From the NCBI GenBank assembly GCA_003999685.1, contig CP021223.1:2108001-2172000 (forward strand): DNA of 64,000 nt, read 5' to 3'. Under the pieces are notes generated by a model. The model was not told the origin of the DNA. It saw nothing but the letters and a program-made list of their open reading frames with translations, and made no database searches. The position numbers were made by a program, and so were the translations under genes. Origin of the DNA: Taiwanofungus camphoratus (taxonomy: Eukaryota; Basidiomycota; Agaricomycetes; Polyporales; Taiwanofungaceae). Shown here piece by piece: positions 46,867-59,441 of the stretch; positions within the stretch are counted from its first letter, which is position 1, and every line of letters starts with the position of its first letter.

Positions 46867-48209
46867 GGCGAACACGGTGACGATACTCAGTGAAATCTTC
46901 AATGCTTGCCACTTGGCTGCTGGACTCGGGAATTGCCGGATATGCGCACGTCCAAAGATGGGAGGTGTCTAAGATATACTTCTTTAGACTCACTCAGGAG
47001 TCGAGAACGGTCGCAGATGTCGCTCTTGATTGCTTATAAATACAGTGACTTTGACCTTCATATTCTTCCACTCGGGGACGTAAATCAATGATCTTGTACC
47101 CCATTTCACTCCCTGGGTTGTTCATCGGGTCCTCAAAGCTGTGGTTGTGTCCACTGACTCGGAATAAACTCTATTGCTTTCTATCTCTGAGATCAACTAT
47201 CTCATAAGTGCGTGCTCTGGAGGCTCGAAGGTGGGATGCATGTCATGTATGGATTCAATGTTACAATTATGGAGCTCGCAAGGATGACAGGCTTGCAGCA
47301 AGAATTATAGCAAGATCGTCTGGGGGCCATAGCAAATGATTGGTGACATAGCTGCCTAGTAAGTTTCCACAGTTACCTTTGATCCGTAAAGCGGTGGATT
47401 GTTTCTGTGTCCGTTTCTCAAAGTAAATTTAGATAGCCTATTGTCCTTTCGAAAACACTAGTCACAACATGGGTCTTACTATCATGATGTCGAATCAAGT
47501 TCACACTGGTCAAAGCAGAGACAGTACACTTCAATATCCGTCAGTGTTTTCATTGTCTCGCCACATTTGTTTTTTTGGCAATGTATCAATGGTTATTCTA
47601 TCCATACAGTGTTCTTGTGAATGGATGACCAAAGCAAGACAGTTGTGACAAATTCTCAAGAATGATATAATCCGCTTCCTGATTTAGACGGTCAGTGACA
47701 CTTGCTCGACGCTGTTGTGTTGGCGATTGACCCAGCCCTTAAGACCAGTTTAGATAAAATTACAGAGGAAGATCAACATTGTCTTCCTCTGTAGTTTTAT
47801 CTGGAATATGTACGAGTCTTCTTTGTGGGGTAGGAGGCCATTAGTTTCCCAAGTCTTGTGTAATTGGATTGATTTCCAGTCGGTGTCGAGGTGGCAATTT
47901 TTGCATTTCTTTACTCTGGCGACTTCAATATGGATATAAGCCGATATTAATGACAAATGGAACACGAGGCCGAACATGTATTGTTTCTTGTCATACTTCG
48001 GCTTTGGTGGGGACATGAAATATTATTGATTTTATGTGGCTTATGCCTCCTCAACGGATAACGACTTGATACGGAACAGGACCATTCAGGTGCATGCCAT
48101 CGACTGTTCCTCTCGTTTTTAATGCATGTACCTTCACTCTCTCAACTTCTTCGATTATCATCGCATCCTTTCCGGCTCAAGTGCGAGGCGCTTGCGCTTG
48201 CGCTCCCCC
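46867..48209. other. Gene-poor gap
   Basis: About 1.3 kb of AT-rich sequence. A lone 88-codon minus-strand frame at 47750-48016 starts with MSPPKPKYDKKQYMFGL but has no support. No transposon ends seen. Confidence 0.35.
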
Positions 48210-49402
48210 TTAGATCCTCCAATCAGGTAGAGCATCGATACCGAAAGTCTTCAGAAGCACCAACTCGACCAATGACTACAAGAATATAATCAGTAAGCGA
48301 GTGCGCAGACGATTCTTTGAAGCTGAAGCTGAACGCGGCTTGCACAGACAACCCATCAGGAAAGTCATGTCTACTTAACAAAATGCGACGCTACCACGAA
48401 TGAATGAAGCAGGATCACGTCTCCTGCTTCGCCAGTCAACTACAAGACAATGTCTGAAATTACATGCACTGTACAGACCTCAACAAAACGTTCGCATTGT
48501 TGAATGGAGCAAACGGACCGACTACCATCGGGATCCCTGCGGAAATTGGTCAGCACCCTGGGGATGCTCATAGAACCTTATGGTTGACATATAGCACAGA
48601 ATGCATGGAGATGATACAACACACTAATTCACGACTTTTCTGATCCCATCTGGCGCAATGTATGTACCTCCACCACGAGCTTTTATATCATTGAAACTGT
48701 AAGTCCTTGTTCCCCCGAATCAGGGTAATGAGTGAACCTGCATGGCAATTAGTTGACCAATTTGGGTAGAATGTGCCGTATACGTCACCAGTCGCCATCT
48801 CTGCCAGTGAGAGTGAGCATTTAGTTTACAAAGGATGAAAGCGCGCGATCTCGACGACTTACATGTGCCAATTTCTGAGATCTTTTGGACCAACGCTACG
48901 CTACATGTACCTCAATAAACTACACCAAGTCACCAGTACACTCAAAATTGCTAACGTCGGCCCAGTCTTCATTCCCTAGATTAACGATCAAACTGTCACC
49001 ACAGCTCTCAAAGAGAGTATGGTCGATACGATCTTCTCCACCGAGAAGTTCACCTGGAGTAACCGGTCAGAAACACAGATTTGGACAATGCTTGTAGCCA
49101 TACACATTGCACCCCATGCCTTGGGCATGAAGTCTTTGGTAGGAATCTCGCGGTGTCTGGGCATGTGAATCTTGACCACGACAACATGGTATTGAGCAGA
49201 TCAAATCAACAAGAATGAGCGGGCTTACCTTTTCCTTCTTCCAAGTGGACTTGTCTTCGGGATCATAGCCAAGTCGCATCCAAACGTTATCGGTTAGACG
49301 GGCGATGATCTCTTCTAGGACAGCTTTCTGTATCTTGACCCAGCCCTGTTCGAGAAAATGAGCACGCTGCTCCAGTGTTAGGAATTGATGCTCTCGAGCC
49401 AT
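48210..49402 (-). pseudogene. Phytanoyl-CoA dioxygenase-like gene, apparently decayed
   Basis: The family comprises Fe(II)/2-oxoglutarate oxygenases. The start MAREHQFLTLEQRAHFLEQ and exons carrying HMPRHREIPTKDFMPKAWGAM, CELLGGEDRIDHTLFESCGD and LRNWHIDGDW (the HxD iron motif) are intact. After GEQGLT the expected segment before FNDIKARGGGTYIAPDG is short by about ten bases, which breaks the frame near 48695. DPDGSRSVCSIQQCERFVE and LTGEAGDVILLH follow. Beyond that, the block that should hold the second iron-ligand His is not recognisable, yet the terminal exon (SLVELVLLKTFGIDAL, stop at 48210) is kept. So iron binding is probably lost. A missed exon structure or a sequencing error is the alternative. 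Confidence 0.6.
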
Positions 49403-49945
49403 TACACGCGGATTTATCAGACGACGAGACAAGGGGATAAGCAGCACGAAAGGTATGCTTTTGCACTAGGAGGCTTCTTAATGTTGCCGAACGACGGACC
49501 GTAGGGTTGACCAGATGACTGACACAACTGCAGGAGACATAACACTCTGGGACTATGGGACTCCTGAGTATTCCCCCGAAATCAGAGCAATCGACATTCA
49601 CATGTCAAACCGGTGACTAAAAATAACCCAACAGTCTAAAGAAACAGCACTGGGATACAATGTGACAACAATAAGACACGGAATAAGAATAACATCTGAA
49701 CGCTGAACGCGACGAAGACCTAGTCCAATCAACTAATTGAAGAATTCGTGTTATGTTCTCTGCGGAACCAGACGGAGGAGATAGCATAACACATACTAGA
49801 GACCACGACACGTCATTCCTTGCCACTTCGTTTCATGAGGTACATGAACACTACTATTGTCGTCCTTCTCGGCCTTTCCAGTTGGTCTAAGAAACGAAAG
49901 ATTGTCTCCTCATAGGGATGGTTGGGTACGAAAAGTACTTCCGCA
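49403..49945. other. Gap upstream of the dioxygenase relic
   Basis: No gene recognised. It lies between the dioxygenase start and the 3' end of the next minus-strand gene. Confidence 0.4.
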
Positions 49946-52847
49946 TCACATCTCCGGGTGGTCTATCGTCCAGCGGCTATGAATTTCCCGCAACAACGCG
50001 AGATACTTCTTTACTTGCATGCCCGTCGATATGGGAGGTACCTCTTCGAGCATGGTCAGGACACGCGGATCCTCACAGCGTTTGCCGCCAGGTCCGTACA
50101 TTGCTGTCAAAGCGAGCGTCTCCAGGCCATCCTCTCCCCAGCTCAGCGGGAGATTGAATGCTCGCATGACCTGCGTCTGCCGAATCGAAGAAATGAGACA
50201 CGCGTAAGTATCATAGACTCGGTATATAGCTATCTGCGACGTACTCTGTTGATCTTCACGCTAGGAGCGCCTTCCAAATCCGTCGGAGTGCATCTCTGTG
50301 TATACTCATCGAACTTGCTCTTCACGTATCGGTACTGCTCCAGCTGTTCGGACATCCGTAGGACACGTTTCCTCCCTTCCACAAACTTGTCCCATGCCGG
50401 TTCCTTGCAGAAGATGGATCGCAGGTACATCCCAACATTATTATCCAGCTCGGATTGCGATATATCAGGCGAAGCTGGAGCAACGGACGGCAGCGAAGCG
50501 TTCTCTTGGGATGAAGGCGTTCCGCCCGAATCTGACTGCGGAGTCGGCAGGCTGAAAACATTGCCGGACTGATGGAGCGACGTAGACATAGCCGATGTCG
50601 GCACCGCTGGTGGTTCGTCCTCAATCGACGAAGTGCGGGAGTGACTCCAAGCATATCCCAGTCTTTCGCGGGGAGACTCTTCTCGAGAGTCAACTGTGCT
50701 GTACTTCGACTTCTTGGACGGTGAGGGACCCGGAAGGTATGGTGATTCACCGTGCGAGAATGGCTGCTCGTGATGAGAGTAGTGCGGCTGGTCGAATGCT
50801 GAGGGCATGTGTGAGCTGGAAAACCGCTGCGAGGGTGCAGGAGAGGACCGCGGTGGCGAGGATGGAAGAGGAGATTGCCTAGACATGGGCGAATGTTGCG
50901 GAAGGGGCGAGGTGCGCGAAACAGGAGATTCCTGCGAGTAAGGCGAAGAATGATAATATTGATAAGGCGGATGCTGATGCTGGATCTGCTGCGCCCCAAA
51001 CGCTTCCGAAGTCGAAGAACGCGAGCTGTTTGAGCGGCGGCGTTTACGTGGATTGTAAGGCTGTGCGTCACCATAATCGTCAGCACGATGCTCATGGAAG
51101 TTGTCGGTACGAAATGACATCAGCGGCCGCGGCGCAACCATAGGCGCAGGCGACGGCGATGCCATCGTGTCCGTCACTGGTGTCAGTAATTCTCGCTCGA
51201 AGCGCGGTGGAGAGTATTGATATTCGGACTTGATGCCGCCAGGTAGAGGGTTCTGGAATATACGAAATCAGACCAAGACTCAGGGGGCCAATCGCCTGCG
51301 AAGCTCGATAGATAGAACTTACGTCCTCGACAAATATCTCTATGGTCCTCTCTCTGGACACTCTCAGATTCGCAGATGTGCAATCGTTTCCATTTTCAGG
51401 TGTGACCCGGAGGAAATACTGTCGATACTTTCCCCGCATTGTATACACCTTTGCCCTCCCTGGATGAATATCAGTCGCGAGCCCCAAGAAATGAGTCTGG
51501 CTGTTCTAATACCAACGCGAAACACCCACCATCGATTCTTGACGGCCCCGACTGGAGCTCGTCGCTCACCTCCTTCGCATCGGCCCAAAAGCCGTCCTCA
51601 GCACTGTCCGCAGGTTTCAGCGGTACGCGCAACTCTGCGAGTAGACTCGCACCGCTGCGCGCGTCCTCGATTAGGAGTGTCAGTGTGCGTAACACACGTG
51701 CCGGCGGCATCTGCGCGGGGGCAGGCGGGGCGGCAGGCGTTGCGTATGGCGCCGGCTCTGATCGATAGCTGGTACTGCCCTTGTGCGAGTGGTGCCGTCG
51801 TTTAGGCGAACCTCCATGATGTCCACTAGAGGGCTGCGCGCGCATAGCGACAGAGTACGTATCAGCGTAAGAGTCGGGCTGGTCGAAGGACGGAGGTTCG
51901 GGCATGGGTGCTGTGCGAAGGTTAGCATTGGACACGGAATGTAGGGTGTGGGAATTAGTATAGGTGGAATCAGGAGTACGATGGCTGTTGTACGCGGGCG
52001 CGGGGGTATGCGGGCTGACGTATGCAGGGGTATGAATGTTGGTATATGTGGGAGTATGCACGCTAGCCGGAGCAGTACTGGCATTGAAAGTGTTAGCATC
52101 TAACTTTGCAGGCGCTGCGCGCCGCGCGGGGGCGCCGTCGCGCTGTTTTTCGTAGTCGTGCCGGTAATAGGACGAGCACGTAGGTTGCGCTGGAGCGGAA
52201 GGACCTTCACCATGGCCCGTCGACGCCTTATGCATACCCGCAGGTGCGGAGGATGTTGCGGAAGTGGCTCGATAGTCGGACGTGTATGGGCCCTTCGCCG
52301 GTGGCGGTGGGGCGCCTACAGCGCTCGGGTCGTTCACATAGCTCCGTACACGGAATGCCGTCTGGCCCGTCGGCGCGCACCCAAATCCCGTCGAGGAAGA
52401 TGCGGCTAAAGGGGCTGGGGCAATGCCACCCGCATGGGGGGAAGACACCTCTGGCGCCTTATCCTTACTCTTGCGTGAGACGGTGGTCTTTACCGAGGTC
52501 TCCTTCTCTTTGCCTTTCGCGGACTTCTTTCTGCTGACTTGGGCTGCCTGTGTAAGAGCTGGAACGGCTTGGCCTGGAAGGAAGGTAGTTGTGGGGGCTG
52601 GGGGAGCGTTGTAGGTGTGCGCTGGGGTGGCACTCGGTGCGTTCCAGGAGAAGCCGACAGGTTGGCGCAGTAGCGGTGCGGCCGTTGAGGTCGACTGAAA
52701 TGACAAAGAGGGCTGTGAGGGAAAAGAGGAGGGTCCTGCGTTTTGCACTGCACTTCCATCGTCCGAACCGGGCGAAGTTGGGCGAAAGGATCTCTGTTGA
52801 TTCCATGTGTGAACAGAAATGGTTGGAGTGTCGGGAGGGTGACTCAC
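49946..52847 (-). CDS. Conserved basidiomycete protein, largely disordered, with one folded core
   Basis: I cannot name a function. The main frame (51539-52847) is Ser/Pro/Ala/Thr-rich and disordered, with basic patches (SRKKSAKGKEKE). It then forms a folded segment: RVLRTLTLLIEDARSG, LLAELRVPLKPADSAEDGFW, ELQSGPSRIDG joined by splicing to RAKVYTMRGKYRQYFLRVTP and ERTIEIFVED. After NPLPGGIKSEYQYSPP, a second Pro/Ser/Gln/His-rich stretch contains PYNPRKRRRSNSS, a likely nuclear localisation signal. A C-terminal helical domain (KFVEGRKRVLRMSEQLEQY, QVMRAFNLPLSWGEDGLETL, KKYLALLREIHSRW) ends at 49946. The first codon at 52847 is GTG, not a start; the frame is open without ATG to about 52920, so a short upstream exon is missing. 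The layout suggests a nuclear regulatory factor. Confidence 0.75.
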
Positions 52848-53977
52848 CGGTGAGCGATCTCTACTTCTACATATAATCGATATGTCAGTACCGCATCCAC
52901 GAACATGAGCAGGACAGGTGGGGTTTTACAAGGACAGTTCAACGCATCACAGATCAACGGTTACCTGGATAAGCCCGAGACCTTTTACCCAGGTACAACA
53001 GAGTATAACTGCAAGGCTTCCTCGCCGATAGCCGGGTGCGCGTAGTATATTAAAGCAATGGATAAAAGAACGAGTGGCAAATAACCATACGAGTGACCAG
53101 GCAAGGATCGGAATTATGAACCCTTATTGGCTTTCAAACTTCCTCTGGATACCTGGCCGAAATTGAGATATTAGAAAGCAAGACTTACAATGACGCGCTG
53201 TACATCCCACAATACTCCCTACAAAGCGTCGGAGACCAAAGCGCGCACGATAGATGGTGTCAAGTTAGTTGAATATGTTGCGGAAATGCGTGAGTTATGG
53301 TGGCAGATCGGACTACAGGACATCAAAGGTACAACGAGGTATAAGCAAGGGGGTAGATTCAGCAGCACCGCATACGAATACGAGTTGAACACCACGGGCA
53401 GACTTGAAGCGTCAGCCTAAAAGGGAGAACAATGGATCGACATTGATAGTCACGTGGGTCGTGACCCTGGAACGTGGCAAACGCATTCCTTCCAAATTGG
53501 GCATAGGTGGCTGAGTGCCCGCATTAGGCAGGTTTCAAAAACTTGGTCTTATTCTAGCGAAATCCGAACACTTTTTTTTGATCTTGTGTTAAGGAGAAGC
53601 TGAAGATTGTGGATTTGCCACCTTTCCAGAGAAAAGTACCACCTATGTGAAATGGGCTCATAACTTTGTCAACGGGCAGCAGTGAACGTGGATGTTATCA
53701 GACAACAGACTTGACAGGTGCACCTTTCCGATCACACGAAAGCTTTCACAAACCACCACTTGCCTGTTGGGATGGTCAGTAGTTGCCTCAGTGGAAAAAT
53801 CTTACAAGTGCATTGATGCTTCACAATCAGCCACTCATAGAAGGACCTCGCTCTACATTGCATCTATTCCAAGTAACAAGCGAAGTTGCTCGGATATGAT
53901 AAAGGTCAAGATAGTGTGTGCTCCAAACTATATAGTTATCATCAGCGCTCCGTCAACTGTCTCAAGTAACTTGAACT
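52848..53977. other. Gene-poor gap
   Basis: Probably contains the first exon and promoter of the preceding minus-strand gene. Otherwise only short, unsupported frames on the plus strand. Confidence 0.35.
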
Positions 53978-54425
53978 AACCCGCGCCCAACAAATACCAA
54001 AGCCTTTATAGAGCGCCAGCGGACCTTCCCTTGTCAAGATCACCTTGATGCAGTCAGATATACCACTGAACTGGCGTGCCTTATCGTTCATCAGTCGCAC
54101 TTTGACAACGTCTGGAGGGATAAAAGGTATGAGATTAGTCTATCAATAAACCCCCTTTCTACTTGCCTACAGGATTAGAAGTGATTGAGTAAAAAAACCT
54201 GTCAAACAAGCTGAAGCATGATCTTGACCAAGTAATCAATACACTCACCCCGCAAACATGCTCACCACAAGGTGCAGTGTAATTCCATCCTTCATAAGTT
54301 CTTTCTTTAGTGTCTACTTTACCTGGTCATACAAACAGATTTGAGAAACAGACAGGACTACCCCTCGGATCGTCGTCGCGTCAACTCCACGGTACAGAGC
54401 CTGCGTGCCACTCATGAATGGTGAA
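53978..54425 (-). pseudogene. Mitochondrial carrier (SLC25) fragment
   Basis: Remains of the second half of a mitochondrial carrier, dicarboxylate/UCP-like. GTQALYRGVDATTIRGVVLS and VSQICLYDQVK match helix 4 and its loop. A TAG at 54314-54316 stands where the family has Gln, and the frame then continues as TLKKELMKDGITLHLVVSMFAG. The next exon SITSNP is off frame, and DVVKVRLMNDKARQFSGISD with LTREGPLALYKGFG (54111 downward) is the last repeat's signature. The first half of the carrier is missing. The first piece is in frame with the large gene upstream and forms its C-terminus. Confidence 0.6.
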
Positions 54426-57400
54426 CAGTCTTTACGCTCTTCGCACAAAAGGTTATGAATGGCACGGGAAGGACATGTCGTGCTAGCGACCATAGCATAC
54501 GTATGGTCCTTGGGTGTACCGGAACCTTGCTTGCTCTGAGGTGGGGACAATGAATCAGGCCGAGGTTGGGGTGATTGCTGAGACTCATATGAGGTTGCAT
54601 ATGGCACTAGATTAGCAAGGCGGATCGTCTTGAGCAGCTCTTCCGCAGCAGCAATAGGGACACGCAGGGTACCAAGGGCGTCACATTTGCCTTGCTTCGG
54701 AGCCTGTCTCATTCTAGTCAAGAGTTCCAAGCGGCGCCATCGGGTCATCCAGTCGTAAGCCTCGCCCATGACATAATGACTATCATCAAGTTCCTGCCTG
54801 ATGGCCAGCTGTCTCCGCTGTGCTGCCGTAGAAGGCCCAAGATTAGCTTCTGCCCATTGTGCTACTTGCTCATCTTCCATCACTTGTGTTGTCCGCACAA
54901 ATCGCGCGAATCTACCGGCCTCTGTTTCAGCGCTTTTATCGAGGTCAACGAAGATGTTTCGAGGAAACTGGAGCATGCGCTCCAAACTGCGCAACACAGC
55001 TTTAAGCATCAATTGAAACACCTTGTCAGCCACCATATATGCACTTACGATGGAAACGGAAGAGGCTTATCGGGATCGGCGGGCGGTGCCTCCGGGGTCA
55101 CTTTAGGGGTACCAGGGAACAGAGTATATCCTTCGCCCACTTTACCAGTGAAAAAGTCAAAGAATAGGCGATCGTTGTCATGCCGCCATGACACTTCAGC
55201 AACACTGCCTGGATAGTGAGCCTTGACCTGCGCGTTCGCACATGCCTGGAAAATTGCCGAAAAGCTGCCAACTAACATGGATTTGACGTCAGGAGGGACG
55301 TCAACTAGTTCTTTTGCTCCTGTTCCCGCCTTTTTGAGATGTAGCCGAACCTGATCATAGAGGTCCTGCCTCAGTGATTTATGAGCAGGATCAACGGGAG
55401 ACATGTTTTCCTGTCTTCCATGAACACGGGATGGATATAGCACAGCCGTTCACTCACGACTTTGACCCATTCACGTGGCCACATGAACTCTGTTATCATC
55501 TTGTACTCGTCTTGCACAACCTGGTCACTAAGAACAGATCTTAGTACTGCTTTTCGATCGAATAGCCAGTTCAATATAAGTAAAGCATCGTTGTCTGCAG
55601 CTTTTCTGGCGAAGCTATGAGCTCAAATCTGAGCACCGCTTCAGTAGAGATGTGGTGCTTTTACTGACTCGGAGCATGACAGATGTTTAGGTATTTCAAC
55701 TGAGCCAGCCCTGTTGTTTCAATGATCAATTACTTGTAGCGGTGTAGAAAAAGCCACTGTCATGACTGACCTGCTCCCGCCATCTCCATCTGGTGCGTTG
55801 ATGCTCCTACAATGTGTTTGAGGATTAGTCATGTGTTAGAATATGAAACACCAGATCACTTACGGAATAGAGGATTGAGTTTCTGAAGTCGCAGAAGGTG
55901 GCGAAGATAGTGCGTCCAAGGATTTCTTGCGGCTGATTTATGACCATATCAAGCCATGCCTCACATGAAATAAAGGATACGCACGACTTAGATGCCGATG
56001 TTGGCGCAGAGGATTTGGTAGACTTGGGAGCCATGTTTCCGAATCTGTGAACGAAGTCAAGTATGAGGAAAGAACGTCAAACTGAAGCTTACCCTTCAGC
56101 GGCTTTATAGCTTGATCCTTCGATCCACGTCATGATCCTCTCACGACGATCACGGACCAGTACCGCGGTCAGTTTCTCAATACATGCGTCCAGACGCCAT
56201 TGCAAGACCGATCCTTGTCGAATCTCATCCGAATCGGCGCTTGCCGCCCGGCACGCTGCGTTGCGGACTTCTGAAGCACAGTCTGCCAGGCATATAAGAT
56301 ATCGACAGAGAGAAAGGGCTGCACACGGATCAGAAACATTGATGTCGGAGTATTGTTCAATGCACCCTAGATGGACTTGAGGCTACATCATCTCTTCATA
56401 AGCAATTTTAGTCCCGATCTGTGCCAATACTTACAAGGATCCTCCCCGAATCAGATTGCTTGTCGAGCCATCCAAAATAGACACGAACGAAACTGCCAGT
56501 TTTGGAAAACGCGAGCCCGATAAGAGGCTCAGAGACTTGCCACACATGCCTCTGATAGAGCATGCTTGACATGTGCACAGGCAGGCTAGTCTCCTCAGCC
56601 ATGCACAGAATTGGCAGCGCACTCGTCCTCGGCAACGGCTTGGAGGTAGAATAGGCCAGAACGTGTGCATCGAGCTCAGCACGGCAACGCTGATCTTCTT
56701 CGGGCTCTTCCTCAGGCACTTCTACATAAACTGGCCGATTGCACATGGCCATAAACGTGGACAGACCGGGTCCTGCAAAGGAACGTGGCTTGGACGATGA
56801 AGTCGAGGAAGTTTCTTTCTCGTCACCGTGTTGGCCGTCGGTGCCTTCGCCATTGGGTTTCCCGCCGCCGGAATGTTCAGGCATTCCGTGGTTGTCTCCG
56901 TTGGACTCTCCGCCACCAGATCCATTACCATTGGTGCCCGCTGCATGACCATTGGCATTGTTTGCTTCGTGTGCCTCAGACTCGTCGCGGTCAGGATGCA
57001 GACTGCACGATACTTCCATACCAACTGAAACCATGAGAGGCACCCTGATATCCATTTGCATGTATTTCAACAGAGGGTTAAACACGCCCGTTCCATGTCG
57101 AGGAAGAGCGACACATGCATCCTCGCTGTCGACCAAGGCAATAGCCACCAACAGAGTGAGAACGGATTCGAACATCAAAAGAACAACTTGAAACTCACTC
57201 GACCAGATAATGGTTCGAAGCAGGGCACATGGCGTTACGCACCATGACAGCCAGAAAAGACTCCTTCGAGCTCGACTTGTTGCACAGATAATCCGAGATA
57301 ATAACATTCCTCAAAGAAACGCAATCGCTGAGGGTGGTGTTGAACACGTCACGCAGACGCTGATCTATCTGACTCTCTGGTTCATTTTCGGGAAGGACAT

Positions 57401-57760
57401 TCGTACTCGAATCCGAGGCCTGCAGCTCATACAGCAGTGGTTGTACCCGAGGATCGACAGGTGGGTATGGTCCCTAGAGACACAAACTCAACGAAAGCAT
57501 TACTGAAACTGCACGTCACCTACATTCTTCACCCATGAGGGTAGCCGGAAAGCACTCTGAAGACGTGCGCCACATTCCCTGACGTTGAGCGGCCATGTCT
57601 CACCGTCCACACTATGGTTGTGATATACAACGTCGTCCTTGAGCAGCTGGACATACATGGAGTATGTCATGAGTGAGTCCCCCTTGATCCAATAGAGACT
57701 ACGGAATGGGAACCTCGGAGCTGCGAGACGCGTCGACGCGTTGCAATCATGCCCCTCCAA
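54314..57760 (-). CDS. Very large uncharacterised basidiomycete protein
   Basis: I cannot name a function, but the exons join consistently over 3.4 kb. From the N-side: FPFRSLYWIKGDSLMTYSMY, VVYHNHSVDGETWPLNVREC, then PPVDPRVQPLLYELQASD. A Gly/Asn-rich spacer (ANGHAAGTNGNGSGGG) precedes RPVYVEVPEEEPEED and VWQVSEPLIGLAFSKTGSFVR. Then come VHLGCIEQYSDINVSDP and RRERIMTWIEGSSYKAAEG, spliced to FGNMAPKSTKSSAPTSASKS, which shows that the ATG near 56034 is internal. Helical parts ILNWLFDRKAVLRSVL, FMWPREWVKV and WRHDNDRLFFDFFTG end with LDDSHYVMGEAYDWMTRW. The C-terminus runs into a mitochondrial-carrier fragment. The first exon is missing: the frame at 57760 opens at TTG after a likely CCTAG acceptor. 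Over 900 residues. Confidence 0.65.
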
Positions 57761-58628
57761 GTTGGTGCTCAGACTCGTCCTCTTCCCGTGCTTGCCAGTC
57801 TAGGATTGGCCTTCACTGAAAAGATTTCGCGGGCATGTTCTGGTCTTGTTTTTCATTCTCAACGGTCACCCCGAGCCATCTCGAGTCACCCTCCCGATGA
57901 TTTTGATCCTTGTTGCTAGCCCATGTTAATATACATAGCAAGTAGTCAAGTGACTAGATACGATCATTTCAGATGATTCTCTCCCACTGTAAGTACGGCC
58001 CAGTCGAGCTTGTTTGAGTATGTCAAATCTGCGCTCATCCTTCTCGATGTATTCGACCTTTGCCCACGGCTATGTACTGAAACAACTTACGAAGGGCGAG
58101 TCGATCAGTTTCTACAGTCAATTAGCCTTGGATGAAAAGACACTACATAGTCAGTCCCGAATGCAACCCTGCCTACCGCAGTGGTCGCGACTTCACGACT
58201 ACAAATGTTCATTCAGAACATATACCGCTCCCCCGAACTCATTCTAGACAAGCTATCTACCACGTTCTGTGGGTATGTAAATCTCGCTCGTTACTGATGC
58301 TCTAATTTGTCGAACGCATCCATTGAGATCGGGATCAGATCAAAACATCATTCCTGAAGCACTAAAGACACGGTCACACTGAGGAACCATCATGGCCTGA
58401 ATGAACGTATAACGCTTGGTATCTCTTCAACTCTGCATCGTTTCAATCTACATCATGATATACCTACAAGCCCGCTGTTCACGTTCCAGACGTGACAGAG
58501 GCTGAACGTCGATGTCGCTTGGATGCCCCAGACAGGCCCGCCTACATTTGGCCTGCCAATCGTCGTGGTCTTCAATGGAAAAGACCCGGGCTCGAAGGAT
58601 GCGGAGCTCAGCTTACCCAGAATGCGAC
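57761..58628. other. Gap with no recognised gene
   Basis: May include the first exon of the large minus-strand gene (ATG-containing leader near 57.83 kb) and the 3' flank of the next gene. Confidence 0.35.
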
Positions 58629-59441
58629 CTATGACTCTCTCTCCAGTAGGTTGTTGAGGCAGCGAACGACAATACCGGACCCTCTTTCTACCGCTTCCCT
58701 ATCGTGCTCGTTGACTTTGTCTAGTATTCGTCCAAATCGATCGGGATGCCATCTTCGTAATGCACATCTGATCCTGTCCTTCCGTGCTTGCCCCTCCGAA
58801 TGAAGTGGGGACAATAGGAACATGACTATCCGAGCGGGTGTGATGTCTTCGATCGTGCGTGGTGGGGAGAACATAGGCCAAGGGATCGTACGGAAGGTGA
58901 GTTGTTCACCTGAGCTAGTAGCGGATGTGATTTCTGCCCACTGCGCTTCATACGCTCGCCACGCTTCCCTATTCGCGTCATCTCGGTGGACCCTGACTTT
59001 CTCCCGCTGCTTCTCTCTTCGCCTTCGCTCCCTCTCTTCCTCTTGTGCTCTCTGTCTTTCGTACGCCAATCTGCATCTCTCCGTCTCTAGTCTTGTTGCG
59101 TGAAGACGTTGTAACTCTTCCAGCACCACCCTCTCCGCGTCTCTATGCCATTGCATCGACTCTTTCCATGTATCCTCGGCCGCTCCGTACCTGTGACTTC
59201 CAAGATGAACTTCGTGTAAGAGGCCGTCCATAAATCCACGTAGGGTGCTGCCCTCCCCAAACACTCTGAATGCCGCTTGCTCCCTGGCTACGTCGCGTTC
59301 CTGCTGTTTTAAAACCCATCGTACCGTCTCTTCGTTCTTCAAGGCCATGTCCGCAATCTGCTGCTCTACAACCCATGCATAAGTCTGCGCCATATGCTCC
59401 CATGGCCCCTTGTCTTGGTGAGCATAGTCGTAAGTGTTCAT
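58629..59441 (-). CDS. NFKBIL1-like protein with a WHPDRF motif
   Basis: A single exon of 270 residues, starting MNTYDYAHQDKGPWEHM; codons upstream stay open to 59630 but look like leader sequence. The middle is a long charged helix or coiled coil (REKQREKVRVHRDDANREAWRAY and ERCRLAYERQRAQEEERERR, shown in parts). The C-terminal region, LTFRTIPWPMFSPP, then RIVMFLLSP, RCALRRWHPDRFGR and GSGIVVRCLNNLLE, corresponds to the conserved end of NF-kappa-B inhibitor-like protein 1. In animals that protein is linked to splicing. The HPD tripeptide recalls J-domains, but the surrounding fold is incomplete. Ankyrin repeats of the animal protein are absent here. Confidence 0.75.
   Translation of the reverse strand: MNTYDYAHQDKGPWEHMAQTYAWVVEQQIADMALKNEETVRWVLKQQERDVAREQAAFRVFGEGSTLRGFMDGLLHEVHLGSHRYGAAEDTWKESMQWHRDAERVVLEELQRLHATRLETERCRLAYERQRAQEEERERRRREKQREKVRVHRDDANREAWRAYEAQWAEITSATSSGEQLTFRTIPWPMFSPPRTIEDITPARIVMFLLSPLHSEGQARKDRIRCALRRWHPDRFGRILDKVNEHDREAVERGSGIVVRCLNNLLERES

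Noticed and set aside
47750-48016. 88-codon minus-strand frame starting MSPPKPKYDKK
   Set aside because: AT-rich surroundings, no promoter, no relative known. Too weak for a gene call.
50322-51095. Second long minus-strand frame within the disordered protein gene
   Set aside because: It is an alternative frame of the Ser/Pro-rich exon. Only the chosen frame links the folded core to the C-terminal domain.
56034-56040. Start of a separate gene at MAPKSTKSSAP
   Set aside because: The upstream exon (MTWIEGSSYKAAEG) splices in frame across this ATG, so it is internal to the large gene.
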